Source: Flavobacterium sp. UBA6195 | GTDB lineage: Bacteria; Bacteroidota; Bacteroidia; Flavobacteriales; Flavobacteriaceae | Assembly: GCF_002422095.1 (NCBI RefSeq) | Contig: NZ_DITB01000130.1 | Span: 1-20,687 of the forward strand | Reading direction: 5' to 3' | Length of the DNA stretch: 20,687 bases | In this document: one piece after another, positions 6,631 to 13,708 of the stretch | Layout of the letters: each line of letters starts with the position of its first letter | How positions within the stretch are numbered: the stretch's first letter is position 1 | Program-made: the position numbers and the translations under genes | The notes under the pieces: generated by a model | Seen by the model: the letters and a program-made list of their open reading frames with translations, nothing else | The model's database searches: none | What the model was told of the DNA's origin: nothing

Positions 6631-8250
6631 ATGTTAACAGTTTCAAACTTATCGGTTCAATTTGGAAAACGAGTTTTATTCGATGAAGTAAATACTACTT
6701 TCACGCAAGGAAATTGCTACGGAATTATTGGAGCAAATGGTGCTGGAAAATCAACTTTCATGAAAATTATTGCTGGTGAAATGGAGCCTACTTCAGGTAG
6801 AGTTATCTTGGAACCAGGAAAACGTATGTCGGTTTTAAACCAAAATCACAACTTATTTGACGAATATACCGTTTTAGATACCGTAATGATGGGAAACAAA
6901 GTATTACATGCTGTTAAAACAGAAATGGATGCTTTGTATGCCGATTATACAGATGAAAATGCCAACAGAATCGGGGAATTACAATTGCAATTTGACGAAA
7001 TGAACGGTTGGAATGCCGAAAGTGATGCAGCAACAATGTTGTCTAACTTAGGAATTGGTCCAGAATATCATTACACATTAATGGCTGATTTGGATGGAAA
7101 GTTAAAAGTTCGTGTGTTATTAGCACAGGCTTTATTCGGAAATCCAGATGTGTTGATTATGGATGAGCCTACCAATGACTTGGATTTTGAAACGATCGGA
7201 TGGTTAGAAAATTTCTTAGCGAATTATGAAAATACAGTTTTAGTTGTTTCGCACGACCGTCACTTTTTAGATGCAGTTTGTACGCATATTTCAGATATTG
7301 ATTTCGGAAAAATTACACACTATTCAGGAAATTATACGTTTTGGTACGAGTCTTCCCAATTAGCGGCACGTCAGAAAGCACAACAAAATAAGAAGGCAGA
7401 AGAGAAAAAAGCGGAATTAGAAGAGTTCATTCGTCGTTTTAGTGCGAACGTTGCTAAATCAAAACAAGCAACTTCTCGTAAAAAAATGATTGAAAAATTA
7501 AATTTAGACGAGATTAAACCTTCAAGTAGAAGATATCCAGCAATTATTTTCGAAACGGAAAGAGAAGCAGGAGATCAAATTTTAAATGTACAAGATTTAG
7601 CAGCTTCAATTGATGGAGAAACATTGTTTAAAAATGTAGATTTAAACATGGCTAAAGGAGATAAGATTGTAGTTTTCTCAAAAGATTCAAGAGCAACAAC
7701 AGCTTTTTATGAAATCTTAAATAACAAAATGACTCCAGATTCAGGAACTTTTGATTGGGGAATTACTACAACACAGTCATATTTACCAGTTGATAATCAT
7801 GAGTTTTTTGATGGAGTAGATTTAAACTTAGTAGATTGGTTACGCCAATGGGCAAAAACCGAAGAAGAACGCGATGAAGTTTACGTTCGTGGGTTCTTAG
7901 GAAAGATGATTTTCTCTGGAGAAGAAGCCTTGAAAAAATGTAACGTTTTATCTGGAGGTGAAAAAGTACGTTGTATGTTGTCAAGAATGATGATGATTAG
8001 AGCTAACGTATTAATGTTAGACGAACCAACAAATCACCTAGACCTTGAGTCCATTACGGCATTCAACAATTCGTTGAAAAATTTCAAAGGTTCGGTTTTA
8101 TTTACAACACATGACCATGAGTTTGCTCAAACGGTAGCCAACAGAATCTTAGAATTAACACCAAATGGCGCTATCGACAGATACATGACATTTGATGAGT
8201 ATTTAGAAGATGAGAAAATCAAAGAATTAAGAAAGAAAATGTATTCTTAA
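6631..8250 (+). CDS. ABC-F family ATPase, YbiT-like
   Basis: This 539-aa protein has two ABC ATPase domains joined by a charged helical linker and no membrane segments, the layout of ABC-F ribosome-associated proteins. Domain 1 has Walker A GANGAGKST (34-42), a weak signature LDGKLKVR in place of LSGGxxxR, and Walker B VLIMDEPTNDLD (D178, E179). The linker contains RRFSANVAKSKQATSR (268-283), a strong match to YbiT. Domain 2 has a canonical signature LSGGE (440-444) and DEPTNHLD (464-471), but Walker A is replaced by SKDSRATT (350-357), with no glycine-rich P-loop. ABC-F proteins act on the ribosomal E site in translation control. It has its own promoter element and a strong terminator. Confidence 0.9.
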   Translation: MLTVSNLSVQFGKRVLFDEVNTTFTQGNCYGIIGANGAGKSTFMKIIAGEMEPTSGRVILEPGKRMSVLNQNHNLFDEYTVLDTVMMGNKVLHAVKTEMDALYADYTDENANRIGELQLQFDEMNGWNAESDAATMLSNLGIGPEYHYTLMADLDGKLKVRVLLAQALFGNPDVLIMDEPTNDLDFETIGWLENFLANYENTVLVVSHDRHFLDAVCTHISDIDFGKITHYSGNYTFWYESSQLAARQKAQQNKKAEEKKAELEEFIRRFSANVAKSKQATSRKKMIEKLNLDEIKPSSRRYPAIIFETEREAGDQILNVQDLAASIDGETLFKNVDLNMAKGDKIVVFSKDSRATTAFYEILNNKMTPDSGTFDWGITTTQSYLPVDNHEFFDGVDLNLVDWLRQWAKTEEERDEVYVRGFLGKMIFSGEEALKKCNVLSGGEKVRCMLSRMMMIRANVLMLDEPTNHLDLESITAFNNSLKNFKGSVLFTTHDHEFAQTVANRILELTPNGAIDRYMTFDEYLEDEKIKELRKKMYS

Positions 8251-8254
8251 TATC

Positions 8255-8290
8255 AATCCCGTTACTACAACTAGTAACGGGATTTTTTTT
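8255..8290 (+). terminator. Intrinsic terminator behind the ABC-F gene
   Basis: AATCCCGTTACTA (8255-8267), loop CAAC, TAGTAACGGGATT (8272-8284), continued by T. It is a 13-bp perfect stem and insulates the pyrR operon from the gene upstream. Confidence 0.95.
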
Positions 8291-8299
8291 ACAATACGA

Positions 8300-8329
8300 T
8301 TGCTATTAGAAATATAAATTCTAAATTTG
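8300..8329 (+). promoter_or_regulatory. Bacteroidota-type promoter of the pyrR operon
   Basis: TTG at 8300-8302, a 19-bp spacer, then TAAATTTG at 8322-8329. The predicted start is near 8335, leaving a leader of about 10 nt before the pyrR ATG. There is no space for an RNA attenuator upstream of pyrR. Confidence 0.8.
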
Positions 8330-8344
8330 TACAAACAACACACT

Positions 8345-8884
8345 ATGAGTCAAAAAGTTTTGCTCACTTCAAAAGAAGTACACATTATCTTGCATCGATT
8401 AGCTTGTCAACTAATTGAAAATCATTTAGATTTTTCCAATACCGTTTTAATAGGATTACAACCAAGAGGTAAATATTTAGCGCAAAGAATCAAACAAATT
8501 TTAGAATTGAATTACAATATTTCTGATATTCAATTGGGATTTTTAGATATTACTTTCTTTCGCGATGATTTCAGAAGAGGCGAAAAACCTTTGGAAGCTA
8601 ACAAAACCCAGATAGATTTCTTAGTTGAAGATAAAAAAGTAGTCTTTATCGATGACGTTTTATATACCGGAAGAAGTATAAATGCTGCTTTAACTGCAAT
8701 ACAATCTTTTGGAAGACCATCAGAAGTAGAACTTTTAACCCTAATCGATAGAAGATTCAGTCGTCATTTACCCATTCAGCCGGATTATAGAGGAAGACAA
8801 GTGGATGCCATAAACAATGAAAAAGTAATTGTTAAATGGCAAGAAAATGATGGTGAAGACGCGGTATATCTGGTTACAAAATAA
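8345..8884 (+). CDS. pyrR: PyrR bifunctional pyrimidine regulator / uracil phosphoribosyltransferase
   Basis: This 179-aa type I phosphoribosyltransferase-fold protein has the PRPP-binding loop VVFIDDVLYTGRS (acidic pair D103-D104), the segment LIGLQPRGKYLAQRI near residue 40 and LDITFFRDDF in the middle. These match PyrR, which in Gram-positives binds pyr mRNA and also makes UMP from uracil and PRPP. It is the first gene of an operon, 28 bp before pyrB, as expected for pyrimidine synthesis. A longer frame starting with TTG at 8327 overlaps the -7 promoter element and is rejected in favour of ATG 8345 (MSQKVLL). I see no PyrR-binding stem-loop here, so its regulatory target is unclear. Confidence 0.93.
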   Translation: MSQKVLLTSKEVHIILHRLACQLIENHLDFSNTVLIGLQPRGKYLAQRIKQILELNYNISDIQLGFLDITFFRDDFRRGEKPLEANKTQIDFLVEDKKVVFIDDVLYTGRSINAALTAIQSFGRPSEVELLTLIDRRFSRHLPIQPDYRGRQVDAINNEKVIVKWQENDGEDAVYLVTK

Positions 8885-8912
8885 ACAACAACAAACACAC
8901 AACTACATATAA

Positions 8913-9842
8913 ATGAAAGAATTATCAGTAAATCATTTAATCGGAATAAAATATATTACCAAACAAGATATTGATTTAATTTTCGAAACGGCCGACCATT
9001 TCAAAGAAGTTATCAATCGTCCCATCAAAAAAGTACCCTCTTTACGAGATGTTACCATAGCCAATATTTTCTTCGAAAACAGTACGAGAACCAAACTGTC
9101 TTTTGAATTAGCACAAAAGCGACTTTCAGCCGATGTGATTAGTTTTTCGGCAGCGCAATCTTCGGTTAAAAAAGGAGAGACTTTAATTGATACTGTTAAC
9201 AACATATTATCGATGAAAGTGGATATGGTGGTTATGCGTCATAGTAGTCCTGGAGCAGCTCATTTCTTATCGAAAAATATTGGAGCAAGTGTTGTAAATG
9301 CTGGAGATGGCGCTCACGAACACCCAACTCAAGCCTTATTAGATAGTTTTACAATCAGAGAAAAATTAGGCGACGTAGGCGGAAAGAAAATCGTAATTAT
9401 AGGTGATATTTTACACTCGAGAGTAGCCTTATCCAATATCTTCGCACTTCAAATGCAAGGTGCCGAAGTTAAAGTATGTGGACCAAAAACGTTAATACCA
9501 AAATATATCGAATCTCTTGGAGTGAAGGTAGAGCCTAATCTTCGAAAAGCTTTAGAATGGGCAGATGTAGCCAATATGTTACGTGTTCAAAACGAACGTT
9601 TAGACGTAAGTTATTTCCCAACCACAAGAGAATATACCCAACAATATGGCGTTACCAAAGAATTATTAGATTCGCTAAATAAAGAAATTGTAATCATGCA
9701 TCCTGGTCCAATTAATAGAGGAGTGGAAATCACTTCAGATGTGGCTGATTCTAAACAATCAGTGATTTTGGAGCAAGTAGAAAATGGCGTTGCGGTTCGT
9801 ATGGCGGTAATTTATTTATTGGCAAGTAAGATTAAAAATTAG
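8913..9842 (+). CDS. pyrB: Aspartate carbamoyltransferase catalytic subunit
   Basis: This 309-aa protein catalyses the first committed step of pyrimidine synthesis, carbamoyl phosphate plus aspartate to carbamoyl aspartate. Visible motifs are FFENSTRT (carbamoyl-phosphate loop, S57-T-R-T60), SVKKGETLIDT (the 80s loop with the lysine that reaches a neighbouring active site), HPTQALLD (H137 onward), MLRVQNER and HPGPINRGVEI (H263 onward). Length matches catalytic chains that form trimers. No pyrI regulatory subunit is present nearby. It sits between pyrR and the small conserved gene with gaps of about 30 bp, so it is probably co-transcribed. Confidence 0.97.
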   Translation: MKELSVNHLIGIKYITKQDIDLIFETADHFKEVINRPIKKVPSLRDVTIANIFFENSTRTKLSFELAQKRLSADVISFSAAQSSVKKGETLIDTVNNILSMKVDMVVMRHSSPGAAHFLSKNIGASVVNAGDGAHEHPTQALLDSFTIREKLGDVGGKKIVIIGDILHSRVALSNIFALQMQGAEVKVCGPKTLIPKYIESLGVKVEPNLRKALEWADVANMLRVQNERLDVSYFPTTREYTQQYGVTKELLDSLNKEIVIMHPGPINRGVEITSDVADSKQSVILEQVENGVAVRMAVIYLLASKIKN

Positions 9843-9872
9843 TATCTTAGCATAAAATCAGAAATTCAACAA

Positions 9873-10205
9873 ATGAAAGTCGATCAAAAAGGACATACTA
9901 CAATAATTAAAGATACACAAAATAATGTAGCAGCTTTTGTGGGAAAAATAACCAATGAATATCACGCATTTCAAAATCAAAACTTGATTTTGGATGTATC
10001 GCAAGATAAAGCCATATCGAATGCCGATTTAGTGTATTTTAAAGACTTGGCCAAAAACCACAAAAAGGCAAAAAAATCAATGATTATTGTTACTGACACG
10101 GTTGATTTTAATAAAGTTCCCAATTATTTAAACGTGGTTCCTTCTGTTTTAGAAGCTCACGACATGATTGAAATGGACGAAATTGAACGCGATTTAGGAT
10201 TTTAA
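9873..10205 (+). CDS. Small conserved protein upstream of rnz, STAS-like by pattern
   Basis: This 110-aa cytoplasmic protein has no signal peptide or membrane helix. It reads as an alternating beta/alpha domain (AAFVGKITNEYHAF, NLILDVSQDKAIS, KKSMIIVTDTVDF) and ends with a conserved-looking acidic tail, MIEMDEIERDLGF. The order of strands and helices resembles a STAS or anti-sigma-antagonist fold. I recall homologs lying next to ribonuclease Z in flavobacteria, sometimes carrying that name by proximity. It has no metallo-beta-lactamase motif, so it is not itself an RNase Z. The function is unknown; the conserved neighbourhood suggests a link with tRNA processing or simply shared transcription. 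Confidence 0.75.
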   Translation: MKVDQKGHTTIIKDTQNNVAAFVGKITNEYHAFQNQNLILDVSQDKAISNADLVYFKDLAKNHKKAKKSMIIVTDTVDFNKVPNYLNVVPSVLEAHDMIEMDEIERDLGF

Positions 10206-10210
10206 TAAAA

Positions 10211-10265
10211 GTTTACAGTCTCAGTTTACAGTATTCAGTAACTGCGACTGAAAACTGCGACTGAA
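10211..10265. repeat. Intergenic repeat/hairpin element (CAGT/ACTG type)
   Basis: GTTTACAGT occurs twice (10211-10219 and 10224-10232). AACTGCGACTGAA is repeated perfectly in tandem (10240-10252 and 10253-10265). The left half is rich in CAGT and the right half in ACTG, so the two arms can pair, for example CAGTTT (10222-10227) with AAACTG (10252-10257). It fills the gap between two genes of one operon and resembles dispersed intergenic hairpin repeats of flavobacteria. Confidence 0.7.
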
Positions 10266-10274
10266 CACTAAAAA

Positions 10275-11180
10275 ATGAAACTACAAATACTCGGTTGTTA
10301 CGCAGCCACTCCAAGAACCATTACGAATCCAACATCACAAGTTTTAGACATAAAAAATCATATGTTTTTAATCGATTGTGGTGAGGGAACGCAGGTGCAA
10401 TTGCGCAAGCATAAAATCAAGTTTTCTCGCATTAATCATATTTTTATTTCGCATTTACATGGCGATCATTTTTATGGATTAATTGGTTTGATTTCGACTT
10501 TTATGTTGTTAAATCGAGAAAATGATTTACATGTTTATGGTCCAAAAGGAATTAAAGAAATTATTTTATTGCAATTGCGAGCTTCGGGTTCGTTTACGGG
10601 TTATAATTTATATTTCCACGAATTAGAATCCAAAGAAAGCGAAGTTATTTTTGAAGATGAAACCGTAATTGTGAAAACTATCCCGTTAAATCATAGAGTA
10701 TATACTAACGGATTTTTATTTCAAGAAAAGTTAGGAAAACGCCATTTGAATATCGAAGCGGTTGCAAAATACAAAATCGAAAAAGTGTATTTCGATAAAA
10801 TTAAATCGGGTGGCAATGTTACTTTAGATTCAGGCGAAGTGATTGACAATGAATTGCTTTCCTTTCCGCCAGATAAACCAATGAGTTATGCGTTTTGTAG
10901 CGATACGATGTATGATGAATCTATCGTTCCGATTATCAAAGATGTTGATGTGTTGTATCATGAATCTACTTTTCTAGATTCTGAAATGCAATACACCGAA
11001 AAAACCAAACACGCAACCGCAAAAGAAGCTGCTCAAATTGCAAAATTAGCTAATGCTAAAAACTTAATTTTAGGACATTATTCTACACGTTATGGTTCTA
11101 TCGAACCTTTTAAAACAGAAGCTCAAACGATTTTTGAAAACGTATTTTTAGCCGATGACGGCAGAGAATTTGAATTTTAA
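10275..11180 (+). CDS. rnz: Ribonuclease Z (tRNA 3' endonuclease)
   Basis: This 301-aa protein is the short (ElaC-type) RNase Z, which cleaves tRNA precursors behind the discriminator base to make the 3' end. It belongs to the metallo-beta-lactamase fold. The zinc motif HLHGDH supplies H60, H62, D64 and H65. Other landmarks are FLIDCGEGTQVQLR (about 32-45), the PLNHRVYTNGF region, AFCSDTMYD, LYHESTF and LGHYSTRY with H268. Length is typical. The HAD gene begins one base after its stop codon, which points to translational coupling. Confidence 0.96.
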   Translation: MKLQILGCYAATPRTITNPTSQVLDIKNHMFLIDCGEGTQVQLRKHKIKFSRINHIFISHLHGDHFYGLIGLISTFMLLNRENDLHVYGPKGIKEIILLQLRASGSFTGYNLYFHELESKESEVIFEDETVIVKTIPLNHRVYTNGFLFQEKLGKRHLNIEAVAKYKIEKVYFDKIKSGGNVTLDSGEVIDNELLSFPPDKPMSYAFCSDTMYDESIVPIIKDVDVLYHESTFLDSEMQYTEKTKHATAKEAAQIAKLANAKNLILGHYSTRYGSIEPFKTEAQTIFENVFLADDGREFEF

Positions 11181-11181
11181 T

Positions 11182-11838
11182 ATGATACAAACTGTAATTT
11201 TCGATATGGATGGCGTAATTGTAGATACCGAACCGGTACATCATTTTGCGTATTACCAACATTTTAAGGAGTTAAGCATCGAAGTTTCAGATGAAATGTA
11301 TCGTTCGTTTACGGGTAATTCTACTCGAAATATCTTTCAGAAATTAAAAGCACAGTTCGATTTACAAGAAGATGTGGAAGATTTAATCTTAAGAAAACGT
11401 CATTTATTTAATGAAGCTTTCGATTTGAAAGAAGATTTGTATTTAATTGAAGGTGTAGAAGAATTAATTAAAGATTTGCACGCAAACGGAATTCAGTTGA
11501 TTGTAGCTTCATCGGCTTCAAATGTTACGATTAATAGAGTGTTTACTCGATTTAATTTGCATCAATATTTTACCCATATTGTATCAGGAGAAGATTTTCC
11601 AAAGTCGAAACCACATCCTGCTATTTTTGAACATGCTGCGAGTTTGTCAGTTGCTCCAAAAGAAAATTGCATCGTAATTGAAGACAGCACCAATGGAATT
11701 CAAGCCGCAGTTTCAGCAGGAATTTTCTGCGTGGGTTACGATAGTTTTCATTCGAAAGACCAAGATTTATCAAAAGCTAATGTAGTTATTCGACACTTTA
11801 ACGAATTGAATTTTGAAAAAGTTCGAGATTTGAACTGA
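11182..11838 (+). CDS. HAD-superfamily hydrolase, beta-phosphoglucomutase-like
   Basis: This 218-aa protein has all four HAD motifs. Motif I is FDMDGVIVDTE, with nucleophile D8 and acid/base D10. Motif II is the serine in IVASSAS, motif III is the lysine in FPKSKPHPAIFE, and motif IV is VIEDSTNGI. A helical cap lies between motif I and motif II, as in the PgmB/phosphatase subgroup. It should act on a phosphorylated sugar or similar metabolite; phosphatase or mutase cannot be settled. I chose ATG 11182 because the DxD motif then falls at residue 8. The longer frame would overlap the end of rnz. It is the last gene of the pyrR operon. Confidence 0.9.
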   Translation: MIQTVIFDMDGVIVDTEPVHHFAYYQHFKELSIEVSDEMYRSFTGNSTRNIFQKLKAQFDLQEDVEDLILRKRHLFNEAFDLKEDLYLIEGVEELIKDLHANGIQLIVASSASNVTINRVFTRFNLHQYFTHIVSGEDFPKSKPHPAIFEHAASLSVAPKENCIVIEDSTNGIQAAVSAGIFCVGYDSFHSKDQDLSKANVVIRHFNELNFEKVRDLN

Positions 11839-11919
11839 TTAGATAGACTTCATTACTCATATAGAATACTTTTCAATAACAAAGATTTAAGCAGTTTCTT
11901 TCGGCTGTTCGGTAGTTTT

Positions 11920-12129
11920 CTAAAAATGTATGACATAAATCTAAAAATTTATGATATAAATCTAATAATGTATGATATATTTCTTTTGATTTATGCTATA
12001 TATCTTAAAGTATTTCACATAATTCTTTTGATGCAATAAAGTTTTCTAAATTAGTATGCTATATTTCTTTTTATTTATTACATATATCTAAAAGAGGTAG
12101 TAAAACATCTAAATAGGGTAGGTAACTTT
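11920..12129. repeat. Degenerate 21-bp tandem array, ten units
   Basis: Ten consecutive units of exactly 21 bp run from 11920 to 12129. Every unit begins with CT and ends with T; units 1-3 follow the pattern CTAAAAATnTATGAnATAAAT closely, and later units drift. An eleventh partial unit starts at 12130. The period equals two helical turns and seven codons. Read in the + frame it gives L-K-M-Y-D-I-N, L-K-I-Y-D-I-N, L-I-M-Y-D-I-F and so on, but units 6 and 7 contain stops. The gap 11839-12206 otherwise holds no gene I can support. Confidence 0.85.
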
Positions 12130-12144
12130 CTAAATAATAATAAC

Positions 12145-12177
12145 AAAAGACTTATTGCGTGAGCAATAAGTCTTTTT
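12145..12177. terminator. Intrinsic terminator, bidirectional
   Basis: AAAAGACTTATTGC (12145-12158), loop GTGA, GCAATAAGTCTTTT (12163-12176), then T. The 14-bp perfect stem lies between the + operon and the - gene ending near 12207-12280 and can serve both. Confidence 0.92.
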
Positions 12178-12279
12178 GTTTTCTTTTTTTTTCTTTTTTT
12201 GTTGCTTTATAGTCTTGGTTTGCTGAATTTTATTCCGCTAACTTGGTTATATTGCGGACTGCTTGCTCCAAATACTGAT

Positions 12280-12939
12280 TTAATATATTTTTTTTACTTC
12301 GCTTGCGGTTTCATAAATTCCGTTTTCGCTTGTGTAAAGCGTTTCATTTCTTGAAATTCTTGAATTGCTTATGTTTGTATATGCTGTTGCTACTGCTGTA
12401 TTTTTAACTGATAGGTCTGCAATTTTGCTATCAATTGTAGCTATTTGTAGTTCTACCTCGTTTGGTGTGTAACTTGGCTCTGTTTCTAAAACAGATTTTA
12501 AACCAGCTAAATGTTGTATTAGTTGGTCATAAGATTGTTGGCTTGTAGAAATGGTTGCTGGAGCTGGTGCATTTGGGTCGGTTGGAGTTTGTGTAGTTGA
12601 TGCTTTTTTGCCTTGCATTTTACGATTAAATGTTTTGGCATTATTAATCGTTTCGTTTGTTGCATCTGTTGTTTGAAGAGCATTGACTAAACGAGTAGAA
12701 AACGATTTTAAATTGCCAAAAGCTACCATACGTTCATTAACTTTGTTGTTGTAAATGGTGTTATTAGTTATTACATCGTTAAGTTTTAATTGTGCATTAT
12801 CTTTTAATGCAATAAGTTGTTGAAGTTTTAAACTGTTTTTAGACGGATTGTAAGTTGCTCCATAGCCAATTACAAACTCAATTAAATCTTGAAAATTGGC
12901 TACATTTTTTGCATGACCTACTTCTGAAGTTGATGCCAT
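12280..12939 (-). CDS. Conserved flavobacterial hypothetical protein, 3' end apparently frameshifted
   Basis: The 219-aa product begins MASTSEVGHAKNVANF and has an alanine/asparagine-rich, largely helical body (GYGATYNPSK, SFSTRLVNAL, FNRKMQGKKAS) with a Pro/Thr linker near residues 115-130. I recall this family in flavobacteria but know no function. It has no signal peptide or membrane helix. The frame stops at 12280-12282 just after a run of eight A (minus strand, 12295-12288). If the run had seven A, the frame would continue 27 codons, through KSVFGASSPQYNQVSG and IKFSKPRL, to a TAA at 12207-12209. That tail is the usual C-terminus of the family as I remember it, so the full gene is probably 12207-12939 with a 1-base insertion. 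It lies 51 bp after the HTH gene on the same strand. Confidence 0.75.
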   Translation of the reverse strand: MASTSEVGHAKNVANFQDLIEFVIGYGATYNPSKNSLKLQQLIALKDNAQLKLNDVITNNTIYNNKVNERMVAFGNLKSFSTRLVNALQTTDATNETINNAKTFNRKMQGKKASTTQTPTDPNAPAPATISTSQQSYDQLIQHLAGLKSVLETEPSYTPNEVELQIATIDSKIADLSVKNTAVATAYTNISNSRISRNETLYTSENGIYETASEVKKIY

Positions 12940-12990
12940 AGTAAAATAGTTTTTAGTTATACATTTTAATTAAACGGTAATTGTTATATT

Positions 12991-13362
12991 TTATTTTTTA
13001 GATTTAAGTTCAATAATAATTTCTTTTAACTCTTTTATAATATCATCTTTTTCATTAATTCTTTTTTCATATTGATCGATAAGTTTTTCTGAAAGATTGT
13101 TAATTGTACCTAAATTTTGAATTACGGCAAGACCTCCTTTTTGTTCATTATTGTTCTGAATAAGATATTCATTCGGAAGTAAATCAATAAAATTTTTGTC
13201 AAGTATTTTAGCAATTTTATCGATCATAACAACATCGGGAAAACTTTTGTCTGTTTCATACCTTCTGTATGTTGGTTCAGATACGCCTAATTTTTCAGCC
13301 ATATAAGATGTTGTAAATCCTTTTTCAACACGTATGCCTTTTATTTTGTGACCTATTTTCAT
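12991..13362 (-). CDS. XRE-family helix-turn-helix regulator with C-terminal coiled coil
   Basis: With the start at 13362 the protein has 123 aa. Residues 1-65 form a Cro/CI-type HTH domain: MKIGHKIKGIRVEKGFTTSY, then MAEKLGVSEPTYRRYE, then FPDVVMIDKIAKIL. The C-terminus (about 90-123, LSEKLIDQYEKRINEKDD onward) is a charged coiled coil, likely for dimerization. The 47-codon upstream extension is AT-rich, covers the intergenic promoters and is not family-like, so I reject it. The gene is divergent from the bacteriocin-like operon, and the two promoters lie within about 60 bp of each other, so it may control that operon and itself. That role is inference. Confidence 0.85.
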   Translation of the reverse strand: MKIGHKIKGIRVEKGFTTSYMAEKLGVSEPTYRRYETDKSFPDVVMIDKIAKILDKNFIDLLPNEYLIQNNNEQKGGLAVIQNLGTINNLSEKLIDQYEKRINEKDDIIKELKEIIIELKSKK

Positions 13363-13403
13363 TAATTTTATTTTAATAAAATATTGATTAGTAAATATTT
13401 TAG

Positions 13404-13411
13404 CAAAAATA
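13404..13411 (-). promoter_or_regulatory. -7 element for the HTH gene
   Basis: The minus strand reads TATTTTTG, matching TAnnTTTG. No good -33 TTTG is seen 19-20 bp upstream. It gives a leader of about 35 nt before the ATG at 13362. Confidence 0.5.
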
Positions 13412-13445
13412 GTTGTTTTTTTATAAAAAAAAGTAAATTTTAGAT

Positions 13446-13476
13446 TTTGAAATTTAAAATTAGATGTATATTTTTG
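13446..13476 (+). promoter_or_regulatory. Strong Bacteroidota-type promoter of the bacteriocin-like operon
   Basis: TTTG at 13446-13449, a 19-bp spacer, then TATTTTTG at 13469-13476. Both elements match consensus perfectly, the best promoter in the window. Predicted start is near 13482, about 37 nt before the first precursor gene. Confidence 0.85.
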
Positions 13477-13518
13477 AGAACTATAAAATAAATTATTAAT
13501 CAACTAAATTTTTACAAG

Positions 13519-13683
13519 ATGAAAAAATTAGAATTAAATCAGATGGAAAATCTGGAAGGTGGTATTGACAATAAAGATGCTGCTGCGTGTGGTTTTGGAG
13601 TTGGTATCGCAACTTTTGGCTGGGGACTTTTAGGACCTTTTGCTTTACTTGGTTTAACATTGTGCATGCATGGTGATTCTTAA
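13519..13683 (+). CDS. Double-glycine leader bacteriocin-like precursor 1
   Basis: This 54-aa precursor is shorter than most gene callers accept. Residues 1-15 (MKKLELNQMENLEGG) form a double-glycine leader of the kind cut by C39 peptidases; the residues L, M and L before GG sit at leader-like spacing. The predicted core of 39 aa starts IDNKDAAACGFGVG, is rich in glycine and hydrophobic residues (IATFGWGLLGPFALLGL), and has two cysteines (core 9 and 34). It contains GxxxG (core 10-14). The size, leader, core and nearby C39 exporter indicate a secreted class II-like bacteriocin or signalling peptide. It follows the strong promoter and lies 25 bp before precursor 2. Activity and target are unknown. 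Confidence 0.85.
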   Translation: MKKLELNQMENLEGGIDNKDAAACGFGVGIATFGWGLLGPFALLGLTLCMHGDS

Positions 13684-13708
13684 TAAAAAAACTTAAAATT
13701 TTAAACTT

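Noticed and set aside
8327..8344. TTG-initiated N-terminal extension of PyrR
   Set aside because: The TTG lies within the TAAATTTG promoter element; ATG 8345 gives the family N-terminus.
9873..10205. Ribonuclease Z identity for the 110-aa protein
   Set aside because: It has no HxHxDH metal motif; the real enzyme is the next gene.
11926..12039. 37-codon frame MYDINLKIYDIN... inside the 21-bp array as a possible small protein
   Set aside because: No promoter or ribosome-binding site is apparent and later units of the same phase contain stops, so the heptads are more simply a result of the 21-bp period.
11920..12129. CRISPR array or replication iterons
   Set aside because: Units abut without spacers and are strongly degenerate, unlike CRISPR; there is no replication initiator gene nearby to support an iteron origin.
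13363..13503. 47-codon N-terminal extension of the HTH regulator
   Set aside because: It covers the divergent promoters and the translation is low-complexity; the HTH domain starts at MKIGHKIK.
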